A stretch of DNA of 64,000 nt from IMG/VR virus record IMGVR_UViG_3300020421_000005, positions 1 to 64,000 of that record, one strand, 5' to 3'. This stretch comes from a virus. The first letter of the stretch is position 1; the number at the start of each line of letters is the position of its first letter. The notes beneath the pieces are model-generated. The model saw only the letters and a program-made list of their open reading frames with translations, searched no databases and had not been told where the DNA came from. A program made the position numbers and the translations under genes. This document shows, one piece after another, positions 33,348 through 41,498 of the stretch.

Positions 33348-34499
33348 ATGAAAATCGGTGTTATCGGTGCAGGGAGACTTGGCATTTGCTTTGCCCTTCT
33401 TGCTGAGTCCGCTGGTCATGATGTATTCGTTTCTGACATACAACAAAGTTATGTCAGTAAACTTAATGCTAAAGAACTTTATAGTAACGAACCAGAAGTA
33501 GAAGATCTTTTGCTTCGATCTAAGAAACTAAGAGCGAGTACCAACAATCAAGATGTTATTAAATCCTCTGACGTTATCTTTACTTTTGTTCCTACTCCCT
33601 CTCTAGATGATGGCAGTTATGATTGTAGTTTAGTTGATGATGTTGTGTGTGATCTTCTCAGGTCTCCCAACTTGGAAGGAAAGAAATTTATTGTCGGATG
33701 CACAACCAATCCAGGCTTTGTAGATAGGGTAGATAAGAAATTAGAAGGAAGAGGTATAAGTGTATTCTATAGTCCTGAGTTTGTTGCACAAGGAACAATC
33801 ATCAGAGACATGAAAAATGCAGATATGATTCTGTGTGGTGGCAATGATGAGGAAGGATTTGAACTTATCAAATCAATCTATCTTTCATTCATGGAGAGAG
33901 AGGTAAACTTCTATCCCATGTCTAATACTGCTGCAGAGATCACTAAGATTGGTATCAACTGTTTCCTTACATACAAGATCAGTTATGCTAACATGATGGG
34001 TCAGATTCTATACAACTCTGGGTGTGGTAAGGAGATTGAAAAGATCCTGTCATCCATTGGAGCGGACAGCAGAATTGGGTCTAAATATTTGAACTATGGT
34101 TTGGGTTTCGGAGGTCCTTGCTTGCCCCGTGACAACCGTGCTTTAGGATACTATGCTGATAAGGTTGGTCTTAAGTATAGTCTTCCTCAAGTGACTGATG
34201 ATTTTAATGAAGCACATGCAGAGTTCATTAAGAACTACTGTGTAGAGTGCAATACAGAAGGTCTTGCTTTTTTCATTGATAGTATTGGTTACAAGGTAGG
34301 ATGTGATCTGGTAGTTGAAAGTCCACGACTTAGACTCGTAGAAGATCTATTGAAGGATGGTCACACAGTATATGTGCAAGAGATTGATGATGTCGTAGAT
34401 GAGTATGGCGAAGAACTCGAAGAAGATTATGGAGATAATATTATCTTTGTCAAGAACCATAATGAAATACATGAGAAGACATGGAGGATTGACCTTTGA
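33348..34499 (+). CDS. UDP-glucose/GDP-mannose dehydrogenase family protein
   Basis: A 383-aa nucleotide-sugar dehydrogenase. MKIGVIGAGRLGICFAL binds NAD, FTFVPTPSLDDGSYD is the family loop, SPEFVAQGTIIRDM and the catalytic Cys box GLGFGGPCLPRDNRALGYYA are present. It oxidises a nucleotide hexose to the uronic acid form. The C-terminal domain is a bit shorter than usual. The sugar (UDP-Glc, GDP-Man or other) is not determined. Confidence 0.88.
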   Translation: MKIGVIGAGRLGICFALLAESAGHDVFVSDIQQSYVSKLNAKELYSNEPEVEDLLLRSKKLRASTNNQDVIKSSDVIFTFVPTPSLDDGSYDCSLVDDVVCDLLRSPNLEGKKFIVGCTTNPGFVDRVDKKLEGRGISVFYSPEFVAQGTIIRDMKNADMILCGGNDEEGFELIKSIYLSFMEREVNFYPMSNTAAEITKIGINCFLTYKISYANMMGQILYNSGCGKEIEKILSSIGADSRIGSKYLNYGLGFGGPCLPRDNRALGYYADKVGLKYSLPQVTDDFNEAHAEFIKNYCVECNTEGLAFFIDSIGYKVGCDLVVESPRLRLVEDLLKDGHTVYVQEIDDVVDEYGEELEEDYGDNIIFVKNHNEIHEKTWRIDL

Positions 34500-35356
34500 C
34501 GATTAGTTATAATCGCCTCGGTAGTAATGGTAGACTTGGAAACCAAATGTTTCAGTATGCCTCACTCAGAGGAATCGCAAATTACAATCAGTATCAGTGG
34601 ATGATTCCGCCACCTGATTGTAACCATAAAGATAATTATGGATTGTTTGATACATTTGAAATGAAGCATGTACAACCTGAGAATCTTGGGTTCAATGATG
34701 GCATGACAGTCAAAGAATCTACACATGCTTTTGATGAGAGTTTATTTTACTGTACAGATGGTGTCAACATAGATGCCTATCTACAAACAGAAGATTACTT
34801 TGTACACATTGCAGATCAGATCCGTGAAGACTTCACATTTAAAAAAGATGTTCTCGAACCTTGTACTGATTACATCAGGTCTTTGGATAGCCCTCCTATT
34901 TTTCTGCACATTCGTCAGTCCGATAATATTGGAAGAGAGGAATTCCACCCCATCCTCCCGCTTACATTTTTTAAAACTGCGCTAGAATTTTGGAGTCCTG
35001 ATACTCCATGTTTTGTATTCACAGATGATTTAGATTGGTGTAAGAATCAATCATTCTTTGACAACGATAGGTTTATCTTTAATGATAATCCTGAGAGATA
35101 TGAATATCAAACTATCGATGGCACAGGCCAGATGCAGAACACTCTTCTGCCTCAGGTTGATCTATGTTTGATGAGTCTTTGTTCTGGTGCCATCATCGCC
35201 AACAGTTCATTCAGTTGGTGGGGTGCATGGTTGCAAGGAGATAGGGGTAAAGTCATCGCCCCCGACCCAGAGAAGTGGTATGGTTCTTCCATGTCACACT
35301 TGGATACAAGTATGATGGTTCCTGCCCGTTGGCAGACACACTATTGGAGTAAATAA
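34496..35356 (+). CDS. GT11-family glycosyltransferase (alpha-1,2-fucosyltransferase-like), copy 1
   Basis: A 286-aa protein. NGRLGNQMFQYASLRGIAN is the GT11 head and SGAIIANSSFSWWGAWL the C-terminal family motif. The donor motif HxRRGD reads HIRQSDN, so the second Arg is replaced. The start is a TTG overlapping the previous TGA, with GGAGG 8 bases upstream. First of three GT11 genes in 3.5 kb. Confidence 0.85.
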   Translation: MTISYNRLGSNGRLGNQMFQYASLRGIANYNQYQWMIPPPDCNHKDNYGLFDTFEMKHVQPENLGFNDGMTVKESTHAFDESLFYCTDGVNIDAYLQTEDYFVHIADQIREDFTFKKDVLEPCTDYIRSLDSPPIFLHIRQSDNIGREEFHPILPLTFFKTALEFWSPDTPCFVFTDDLDWCKNQSFFDNDRFIFNDNPERYEYQTIDGTGQMQNTLLPQVDLCLMSLCSGAIIANSSFSWWGAWLQGDRGKVIAPDPEKWYGSSMSHLDTSMMVPARWQTHYWSK

Positions 35357-36282
35357 TGGCAATTTCATTTCAAGGATTAGGAAACGAAGGTAGACTAGGA
35401 AATCAAATGTTCCAGTATGCTTTTGTAAGAGGACTTGCTGCACATAAAGAATATGATTGGGTCATCCCAGGCCCTGATGCAGATAGACTTGACAACTATG
35501 GTTTGTTCGATGCGTTTGAATTGTATGGTTGCCTCCCACAAAATCAGGGAGAACCATTCTTCCATAAACAGAAAGTCTATAGAGACATGAAGTTCAATAA
35601 AGAGATATGGGATTGGGCTGAAGACGATACTAATTTCTCTGGTAATTTTCAAACAGAATTATACTTTGAAAGTATCTCTGCTGATATTAGACATGACTTT
35701 ACATTTAAGAAAGAATATCTAGAACCCTGTACAGAGTTTATTGAAGAGAACGGTGGACAAGATAATAATATCTTCCTACATGTTCGCAGAGGTAATCCTA
35801 ATGTGACAGGCAGAAGAGGAGAGAAATGGTCTTATCAGATGGTGCAAGAGTATCATCCTATTTGTAAGAAAGAATATTATATTGAGGCACTATCAAAGTT
35901 TCCAGAAGATAAAAATGTTATTGTAGTTTCTGACACTATTGATTGGTGTAAGAAACAGGATTGGTTACAGGGAGATAGATTCCTATTCTCTGATGCCTCT
36001 TATGAGGAGTTTGGAGATGGTGCATCTGTTCCTTATATTGATCTCTGTCTTATGACACTATGCGGTGGTGGTATTATCGCCAACTCATCTCTATCATGGT
36101 GGGGTGCATGGTTGCAGAAAGGTGGAGATAAGATGGGTAAAAACTCTATCCAAAGACACTGGCAAGTTGTTGCTCCTGATCCTTGGTTTGGAATTAAGTA
36201 TGACATGTATGACATGAGCGATTTGATTCCCCCACGTTGGATTAAATTACACAATGATCCCTCTTACATTGAGCCTGAATAA
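35356..36282 (+). CDS. GT11-family glycosyltransferase (alpha-1,2-fucosyltransferase-like), copy 2
   Basis: A 308-aa protein with NEGRLGNQMFQYAFVRGLAA, FLHVRRGNPNVTGRRG (Asp of HxRRGD replaced by Asn) and GGIIANSSLSWWGAWLQ. The central part has an insertion (RGEKWSYQMVQEYHP) shared with copy 3, suggesting these two are closer relatives. TAATG overlap with copy 1. Confidence 0.86.
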   Translation: MAISFQGLGNEGRLGNQMFQYAFVRGLAAHKEYDWVIPGPDADRLDNYGLFDAFELYGCLPQNQGEPFFHKQKVYRDMKFNKEIWDWAEDDTNFSGNFQTELYFESISADIRHDFTFKKEYLEPCTEFIEENGGQDNNIFLHVRRGNPNVTGRRGEKWSYQMVQEYHPICKKEYYIEALSKFPEDKNVIVVSDTIDWCKKQDWLQGDRFLFSDASYEEFGDGASVPYIDLCLMTLCGGGIIANSSLSWWGAWLQKGGDKMGKNSIQRHWQVVAPDPWFGIKYDMYDMSDLIPPRWIKLHNDPSYIEPE

Positions 36283-37119
36283 ATGAAAGATATAACCTAC
36301 CTACTGCCATGTAGGATAGAGACGGAGGACAGACTACGAAATGTAATCACCTCCATTACTTACATAATGAAATGCTTTCCCGAAGCAAAAGTTATTGTAA
36401 AAGAAGTAGACACGCAATCACACTTCAGTGAGAGTGCTTTGCCTCGCATCAAAAGTTATGTGGGAGATACTTCACAACTGAAACATATCTTTGAACAAAG
36501 TTCAGAGAAGTTTTTTCATAAAACAAGAATACTAAATGACCTATGCGTTGCCGCTGATACTCCTATTCTATACAATCATGATGTGGATGTTGTTGTCCTA
36601 AAGAACTCACATCAACTTGCTCACCGTGCCATCACACAGGAAGGATCCGATGCTGTCTATCCTTTTGGATGTGGTATCTACCAGTGGGCAGTAACTTACT
36701 CCGATCAACTATTGGATAAGTTTTTATCATCACATGATGGTAACGATGCTGACTTTGAAGTTCTCAAGGATCACAAAGTTAGGATTCCATCATCTATTGG
36801 ATGGGGTCAAATGATAACCAAAACCGCAGAAGTATCTGCTGGACTATGGAATGAAGAATTCATATCATGGGGAGCAGAAGATTGTGAGTTTTATTACCGA
36901 CTAAATTGTTTTGGATTTAAAGTTGGCAGAGTCATTGATGACATCTATCACTTTGAACATGGCAGAACATTCAATTCACATTATCACAATCCTAAGTTTC
37001 AAGATAACGATAGATTGTGGAACTGGATTAGGACTCAAGATAAAGAGTCTTTGACACAATACTATGCAAAGTTAGACTACATCAAACGCAGGGGGAACGA
37101 ACTAAATGCTAGCCTTTAA
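36283..37119 (+). CDS. GT-A glycosyltransferase (GT7/chondroitin-synthase-like)
   Basis: A 278-aa protein. ILYNHDVDVVVLKNS holds the DxD metal motif and WNEEFISWGAEDCEFYYRLN is the W-G-x-E-D catalytic block of GT7-C type galactosyl/hexosaminyl transferases, followed by HFEHGRTFNSHYHNP. A UDP-sugar transferase extending the glycan is likely. It directly abuts copy 2 and overlaps copy 3. Confidence 0.8.
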   Translation: MKDITYLLPCRIETEDRLRNVITSITYIMKCFPEAKVIVKEVDTQSHFSESALPRIKSYVGDTSQLKHIFEQSSEKFFHKTRILNDLCVAADTPILYNHDVDVVVLKNSHQLAHRAITQEGSDAVYPFGCGIYQWAVTYSDQLLDKFLSSHDGNDADFEVLKDHKVRIPSSIGWGQMITKTAEVSAGLWNEEFISWGAEDCEFYYRLNCFGFKVGRVIDDIYHFEHGRTFNSHYHNPKFQDNDRLWNWIRTQDKESLTQYYAKLDYIKRRGNELNASL

Positions 37120-37963
37120 TCAAATGGGTAACCTAGGCAGACTAGGTAATCAAATGTTTCAGTATGCTGCCGTTAGGGGTATCTCTGCTATGCGTGGATA
37201 TGAATTTGGTATTCCACCTTTTGAATCTAAGAGAGTAGATAATTATAGTTTACACAGAGCCTTTACATTAGAGAGTGTAGGAAGAAGTAATCTTGCAGTT
37301 CTTGATAGAGGTCACGCTCCTGTAGTAATCGAAAAACATTTTGAGTTTGATGAAGAACTCCATAGAATGTGCCCCAATGATGTAAGTTTATTTGGATTCT
37401 TTCAGACAGAAAAATATTTCAAAAATATAGAACAAGATATCAGGAGAGATTTTACTTTCCATGATTCTATTCTAGGACCTTGTAAGGAAATGGTAGATTC
37501 ATTAGATCAGGTTCCATTGTTCTTACATGTAAGGAGAGGAGATCCTAATCTAGTAGATGCCAGAGGGTTTAAATGGTCTTACACCGAATGTTCTGGTCAA
37601 CATCCACCACAACCTGTAGAATACTATGAGAAGGCACTCAAGGAGTTTCCAGAGGATCAACCCATAGTAGTTTGTTCAGACTCTCCTGAGTGGGTAAACG
37701 AACAGGAGTTCTTTGCTGATGATAGATTCCTTGTATCAGAACCAACAGACAAATATCCCGATGGATCTTATGAACCATTCGTTGATCTCTGCATCATGAG
37801 TTTATGTTCTGGTGCAATCATTGCTAACTCATCCCTATCATGGTGGGGTGCATGGTTACAAAATGGTAGAGGAAAAGTCGTAGCACCTAAACAATGGTTC
37901 GGTCCAGATTATAAAGACAAAAATCTTAAGGACTTATATTGTGACGGATGGATCGTAATTTAA
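37106..37963 (+). CDS. GT11-family glycosyltransferase (alpha-1,2-fucosyltransferase-like), copy 3
   Basis: A 285-aa protein with LGRLGNQMFQYAAVRGISAM, the full consensus donor motif FLHVRRGDPNL and SGAIIANSSLSWWGAWLQ. It is the only copy of the three with an unaltered HxRRGD. Overlaps the GT-A gene by 14 bases and the next gene by 16. Confidence 0.88.
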   Translation: MLAFNQMGNLGRLGNQMFQYAAVRGISAMRGYEFGIPPFESKRVDNYSLHRAFTLESVGRSNLAVLDRGHAPVVIEKHFEFDEELHRMCPNDVSLFGFFQTEKYFKNIEQDIRRDFTFHDSILGPCKEMVDSLDQVPLFLHVRRGDPNLVDARGFKWSYTECSGQHPPQPVEYYEKALKEFPEDQPIVVCSDSPEWVNEQEFFADDRFLVSEPTDKYPDGSYEPFVDLCIMSLCSGAIIANSSLSWWGAWLQNGRGKVVAPKQWFGPDYKDKNLKDLYCDGWIVI

Positions 37964-38454
37964 TTGTAATAGATAATTTTTTAGATGACCCAGACAGGAT
38001 AAGGTTTCATGCCTTATCCTTAGATTTTGATAGGATTCAAAAATCTGTGCCTGGTGTAAGGTCTCATAGGTTAGGTGGGGATCTACAAAAAGAAGTAGAG
38101 ACTAAACTAAAGACTGCTCTCGGAGGAGAGATTGTATGGGATTGGACACAGGACACTTTTTGTTTTCAATCATGCCAAGAAGGAACAGAAACTTGGGTTC
38201 ATGTTGATAGTCAGGGAGAAAATCAAGGAGAGTGGGCAGCAGTATTATATCTGACTCCCGATCCTATTCTTGATTCTGGAACTGGTATCTATGAGTCGCC
38301 CGACACTGATATGAATATCGGTGTAGGAAATATTTACAATAGACTGGTTGCGTATCGTGGCAAAGTGTTGTATCATAGAAGTATTCTGCCTGGTTTTGGC
38401 AACACGCTAGAAACAAGTAGACTCACACAAACATTCTTTTTCGATGTCAAATAA
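37948..38454 (+). CDS. DUF6445-like 2OG-Fe(II) oxygenase
   Basis: A 168-aa protein: ETWVHVDSQGENQGEWAAVL (H-x-D metal motif), YLTPDPILDSGTGIYES, YNRLVAYRGKVLYHRSILPG (distal His) and SRLTQTFFFDV. This arrangement matches the DUF6445 group of DSBH proteins. Its place between glycosyltransferases suggests action on the same glycan or on a protein carrier. Confidence 0.72.
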   Translation: MDRNLIVIDNFLDDPDRIRFHALSLDFDRIQKSVPGVRSHRLGGDLQKEVETKLKTALGGEIVWDWTQDTFCFQSCQEGTETWVHVDSQGENQGEWAAVLYLTPDPILDSGTGIYESPDTDMNIGVGNIYNRLVAYRGKVLYHRSILPGFGNTLETSRLTQTFFFDVK

Positions 38455-39253
38455 ATCTGCATACAAACTTAGAGGATTCGGTCCGCTTTACATCATTAAT
38501 CTGGATGAACAACCAGAGAGGATGAAGTGGATGGAAGAACAACTCAAAGAATGGGAGATTGAAAACTACACTCGTATCTCTGCATATGATGGTAGACCTT
38601 CCACAGGTGACGACCTGAGTGAGATCTTGGTTGGTAAGTATCCTGACAGTATTACGCCTGGTGAGATTGGTTGTGTGACTTCTCACCTCAAGGCACTCAA
38701 ACATTTTGTTGAGGAGACTGATGAACCATACGCAATCATCATGGAAGATGATTGTGACATTAGTATCGCACAGTTCTGGACATTCACATGGAGACAATTC
38801 ATCTCTAGGATGCCATACGACTGGGACACAGTTCAAGTTGCAGTGATCTGCCCTGGCGAACTACATGTACAGGTTCATCGTAGATTTATTAATGACTTTT
38901 CTACTGCATGTTATGTCATAACTAGACATCATGCTGAGAAACTATTGAAACTTCATGTCAGAGGAGAGAAATATAAACTCGACAATGGCGTGAAACCTAG
39001 ACCTGTCGCTGATGACCTGATCTACAACTCAGGTGCATCTTATGCCTGTCCTGTCTTCCTATACAAGATCGAACTAGGTTCCTCAATCCATGAAGAACAC
39101 ATTGAGATCTTCCATAGGGGGAGTCACGATGGTCTCAGAGAACTCTGGACTACAAGGGGTGGGGACATCACTATTGATATGTTATCCGACTTTGATCCTT
39201 ATCTAGGTAGGATTGCTGGTGGTGATCCTAGAAACAAAGGACAGGGAGCTTGA
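38444..39253 (+). CDS. GT25-family glycosyltransferase (LPS-type)
   Basis: A 269-aa protein. LYIINLDEQPERMKWMEEQL, TPGEIGCVTSHLKALKHFVE and YAIIMEDDCDIS are the GT25 blocks, the last holding the metal-binding acidic run. Usually a galactosyltransferase of LPS or collagen. Last gene of the sugar island; its TGA is within the next -35 box. Confidence 0.88.
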   Translation: MSNKSAYKLRGFGPLYIINLDEQPERMKWMEEQLKEWEIENYTRISAYDGRPSTGDDLSEILVGKYPDSITPGEIGCVTSHLKALKHFVEETDEPYAIIMEDDCDISIAQFWTFTWRQFISRMPYDWDTVQVAVICPGELHVQVHRRFINDFSTACYVITRHHAEKLLKLHVRGEKYKLDNGVKPRPVADDLIYNSGASYACPVFLYKIELGSSIHEEHIEIFHRGSHDGLRELWTTRGGDITIDMLSDFDPYLGRIAGGDPRNKGQGA

Positions 39254-39278
39254 CAAATCCTAAAAAATTTGTTAAACT
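39250..39278 (+). promoter_or_regulatory. Sigma70-type promoter (TTGACA-17-TAAACT)
   Basis: TTGACA at 39250-39255 contains the stop of the GT25 gene; TAAACT at 39273-39278, followed by CTAAATAAA, which may double as a late element. It drives the structured leader and the porin-like gene. Confidence 0.72.
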
Positions 39279-39469
39279 AAATAAATGGAACTAGCGATCC
39301 CGCTAGTGTCACGATTCCATAACAGACGTGTTGTGGAGGAACAAGTATTCCGAATGCCTCAATTACTCGCGCTAGGTCTATCTTCGATTCAAACCTAACA
39401 CGAAGTCATGTCGAGACTTCTATCATCTGCTGGTAAAAAAACTCAGCAAGTAAATTAGAGAGAAATTAA
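39279..39469 (+). ncRNA. Structured 5' leader (possible cis RNA element)
   Basis: About 190 bases without an ORF between the promoter and the porin-like start. Hairpins: CTAGCG-ATCC-CGCTAG at 39291-39306, a weaker GAGGAA/TTCC-CCTC fold around 39340-39360, and GAAGTC-ATGTCGA-GACTTC at 39402-39420. The A-rich end carries AGAGAGAAA as ribosome site. It may stabilise or regulate the mRNA; no known RNA family recognised. Confidence 0.5.
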
Positions 39470-39820
39470 ATGTTCAAAAATGTAATCGCAGCCGCAGCTG
39501 CTGCTCCCCTTTTCGCTGGTGCTGCTTTCGCAGGACCTTATGTAAACGTTGAAACCAATTCTTCATTCACTGGTGGAGACTACACTGCAACTACAGCCGA
39601 GTTTGCACTTGGTTACGAAGGATCTAACTGGTATGTCCAAGGTGGTCCTATTGTAAACTCACCTGATGGTGGTGACTCTGACACAGAATTCCTTGCAAAG
39701 GCAGGTGGATCTGTTGATTTGTCTGAGTCTGTTGTTGGTTACGGCGAACTCACCTTCCAAACTGCTGATGGTGCAGACAACGGATACGGTGCTAAAATCG
39801 GTGCTAAGTACGTTTTCTAA
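39470..39820 (+). CDS. Porin-like small outer-membrane-type protein
   Basis: A 116-aa protein with a signal peptide (MFKNVIAAAAAAPLFAGAAFA, cleavage near residue 21), alternating beta strands (TAEFALGYEGSNWYVQGGP; DLSESVVGYGELTFQ) and a C-terminal AKIGAKYVF ending in Phe, the typical outer membrane insertion signal. Its size would fit a very small barrel or oligomer. Own promoter, long leader and terminator, so it is a single-gene unit. It may alter host envelope permeability. Confidence 0.72.
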   Translation: MFKNVIAAAAAAPLFAGAAFAGPYVNVETNSSFTGGDYTATTAEFALGYEGSNWYVQGGPIVNSPDGGDSDTEFLAKAGGSVDLSESVVGYGELTFQTADGADNGYGAKIGAKYVF

Positions 39821-39847
39821 GTACAAATACGTTAGTATATAAAAACA

Positions 39848-39879
39848 AAAGACCCCTGTGATTGCAGTGGGTCTTTTTT
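39848..39879 (+). terminator. Rho-independent terminator
   Basis: AAAGACCC-CTG...CAG-GGGTCTTT hairpin followed by a T run, just after the porin-like gene. Confidence 0.85.
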
Positions 39880-39895
39880 CTGTTATAATTATTAT

Positions 39896-40429
39896 ATGAG
39901 AAACCCACACGCTATATTCGCTGCACCATTTTTCATTGAGGAAATTGACCTCGATAAAGTAAACTTGGTGTCAGAGAATTTTCAACCTACATTCCTCAGT
40001 GCTTGTCCTACAACACTAGGAAATGATAACTTTACAGAGGAATCATATGAATATGTTAAAGGACTTATCTCAGAGTGCATACAACAGTTCATACCAGATG
40101 ATTTTGTAATTGGACAGGTATGGCGTAACAAATACGGTAAACACGACTGGCAAGATCCACACATCCACTCAGGAGCTCAATGGAGTTTCGTTATTGTGGA
40201 GTCTGTGGATTATTCCAGAACTGTTTTCATGAATCCTTCTCGTAAACTGATAATGAATCAGTGGGCAATGTATGGTACTGCAATCTCTATGGATTTCATT
40301 CCCAATGCTCCTGCTGGTAGTATCATTATCTTTCCCTCGTGGATAGAACACTTTGTAACGAGTGGTGGAGAAGGAACTACTATATCAGGCAACGTATATC
40401 TAACAGAACCGCCTAGAGGACCCTCATGA
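39896..40429 (+). CDS. Putative 2OG-Fe(II) oxygenase
   Basis: A 177-aa DSBH protein with WQDPHIHSGAQWSFVIVE (H-x-H), GSIIIFPSWIEHFVTSG (distal His) and TTISGNVYL. Paralogue of the gene at 7447-7944. Substrate unknown. Confidence 0.76.
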   Translation: MRNPHAIFAAPFFIEEIDLDKVNLVSENFQPTFLSACPTTLGNDNFTEESYEYVKGLISECIQQFIPDDFVIGQVWRNKYGKHDWQDPHIHSGAQWSFVIVESVDYSRTVFMNPSRKLIMNQWAMYGTAISMDFIPNAPAGSIIIFPSWIEHFVTSGGEGTTISGNVYLTEPPRGPS

Positions 40430-40590
40430 ACGGAAGATTAACCAAATGCTATATGGAATCTAGACTCTTAAAGATCAAACATGGCATTGACACAAAGAAT
40501 TGGTATCCCACTTGGGATGATAAGGAAAGATGGGCAGCACAGCAGGCTTTAAACTGCGCCCTAGAGATCTTACAAGAGTACGAATATTAG
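40426..40590 (+). CDS. Small hypothetical protein (54 aa)
   Basis: MNGRLTKCYMESRLLKIKHG...; ATGA overlap with the oxygenase, helical, ends ILQEYEY. Not recognised. Confidence 0.55.
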   Translation: MNGRLTKCYMESRLLKIKHGIDTKNWYPTWDDKERWAAQQALNCALEILQEYEY

Positions 40591-40618
40591 AATACAGAAA
40601 TAATTAATGTTAAGAAAC

Positions 40619-40647
40619 TTGACAAAATTTTATCTTTTATATATAAT
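40619..40647 (+). promoter_or_regulatory. Sigma70-type promoter (TTGACA-17-TATAAT)
   Basis: Perfect consensus boxes TTGACA at 40619-40624 and TATAAT at 40642-40647 with the optimal spacer, directly upstream of the hli array. Probably a strong early promoter. Confidence 0.85.
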
Positions 40648-40671
40648 TATGTTACGTTTCTTAATAATTCA

Positions 40672-40875
40672 ATGACAATCGCAAAAGGTAAAGTTACAGA
40701 ATCGGGCGGAAGACAGAACATCTATTCTATCGAACCTCGTATGACTCTTGACGAATCCTATGAAGGGTATGGCAAGAACGCTGAAAAAACCAATGGTCGT
40801 TGGGCTATGTTAGGTTTTGTATCACTACTTGTTGCATACACAACAACAGGTCAAATCATTCCAGGCATATTCTAA
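40672..40875 (+). CDS. hli: High-light-inducible protein, copy 1
   Basis: A 67-aa HLIP. The conserved chlorophyll-binding helix is AEKTNGRWAMLGFVSLLVAY, followed by TTTGQIIPGIF. The 35-residue N-terminal extension (AKGKVTESGGRQNIYSIEPR) is longer than in the other four copies. It protects photosystems under excess light during infection. Confidence 0.92.
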   Translation: MTIAKGKVTESGGRQNIYSIEPRMTLDESYEGYGKNAEKTNGRWAMLGFVSLLVAYTTTGQIIPGIF

Positions 40876-40876
40876 A

Positions 40877-40990
40877 ATGAATTATTGGAAGAACGCAGAA
40901 CAGATCAACGGTCGTCTAGCGATGATGGGTTTGTTCGCAGCCGTAGTTAATTACGGATTCACAGGCTGGATAATTCCAGGCTTTTTCTAA
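40877..40990 (+). CDS. hli: High-light-inducible protein, copy 2 (37 aa)
   Basis: MNYWKNAEQINGRLAMMGLF then VNYGFTGWIIPGFF. One chlorophyll a/b-binding-like helix with the NGRLAMMG core. Separated by 1 base from copy 1. Confidence 0.88.
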   Translation: MNYWKNAEQINGRLAMMGLFAAVVNYGFTGWIIPGFF

Positions 40991-41020
40991 ACACAATCAA
41001 CACACAAACGGTACACTATC

Positions 41021-41128
41021 ATGACTCCAGAAGCAGAAAGATTTAATGGTTGGGCAGCTATGCTCGGTTTCGTTGCAGCAGTAGGTGCATACGCAACAAC
41101 AGGAAATATCATCCCAGGCATCTTTTAA
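41021..41128 (+). CDS. hli: High-light-inducible protein, copy 3 (35 aa)
   Basis: MTPEAERFNGWAAMLGFVAA then GAYATTGNIIPGIF. The usual Arg after NG is Trp here (FNGWAAM), which removes the ion-pair Arg of the canonical ExxNGRxAM motif. TAATG overlap with copy 4. Confidence 0.85.
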   Translation: MTPEAERFNGWAAMLGFVAAVGAYATTGNIIPGIF

Positions 41129-41241
41129 TGTCTAACAAAGATATTTTCGTCAAGGCACAAGGACGTGCTGCAATGATGGGATTCGTCACACTTTGCACAG
41201 TTTATGCCTTCACAGGTCAACTTATACCAGGCATTGTTTAA
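41128..41241 (+). CDS. hli: High-light-inducible protein, copy 4 (37 aa)
   Basis: MSNKDIFVKAQGRAAMMGFV then VYAFTGQLIPGIV. The QGRAAMMGF core replaces NGR with QGR. Start and stop both overlap neighbours by one base, so the array is translated as a coupled unit. Confidence 0.86.
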   Translation: MSNKDIFVKAQGRAAMMGFVTLCTVYAFTGQLIPGIV

Positions 41242-41414
41242 TGACTAAAACACTTAAGCAAAAATCAGTGGATAAACTCTTTGAGAAGAACGCAAGAGTA
41301 GAACCCCAGAAAATCTGGGCAGAGACATGGAATGGTAGAGCAGCAATGGTTGGTCTATTAGCAGCATGTATCTCTGACTTAACCACAGGTCACATGTTCT
41401 TCGGTATGTTCTAG
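41241..41414 (+). CDS. hli: High-light-inducible protein, copy 5 (57 aa)
   Basis: A 57-aa HLIP with a basic N-terminus (KTLKQKSVDKLFEKNARVEP) and the helix WAETWNGRAAMVGLLAACIS, then DLTTGHMFFGMF. Last gene of the array. Confidence 0.87.
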   Translation: MTKTLKQKSVDKLFEKNARVEPQKIWAETWNGRAAMVGLLAACISDLTTGHMFFGMF

Positions 41415-41436
41415 GGTCAAATTTTTTTTCCCCTAG
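41411..41436 (+). repeat. Inverted repeat with T-rich loop after the hli array
   Basis: CTAGGG at 41411-41416 and CCCTAG at 41431-41436 enclose a loop containing eight T residues. The T run is in the loop, so it is not a classical terminator, but it may attenuate read-through. Confidence 0.4.
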
Positions 41437-41439
41437 AAC

Positions 41440-41467
41440 TTTACAAAACTAAATAAAAACATATTAA
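41440..41467 (+). promoter_or_regulatory. Probable sigma70-type promoter (TTTACA-16-TATTAA)
   Basis: TTTACA at 41440-41445 and TATTAA at 41462-41467; the spacer contains ACTAAATAA. It lies 31 bases before the next gene. Confidence 0.5.
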
Positions 41468-41498
41468 AAATTTTCAATCCAACACATAGGGACAATAT

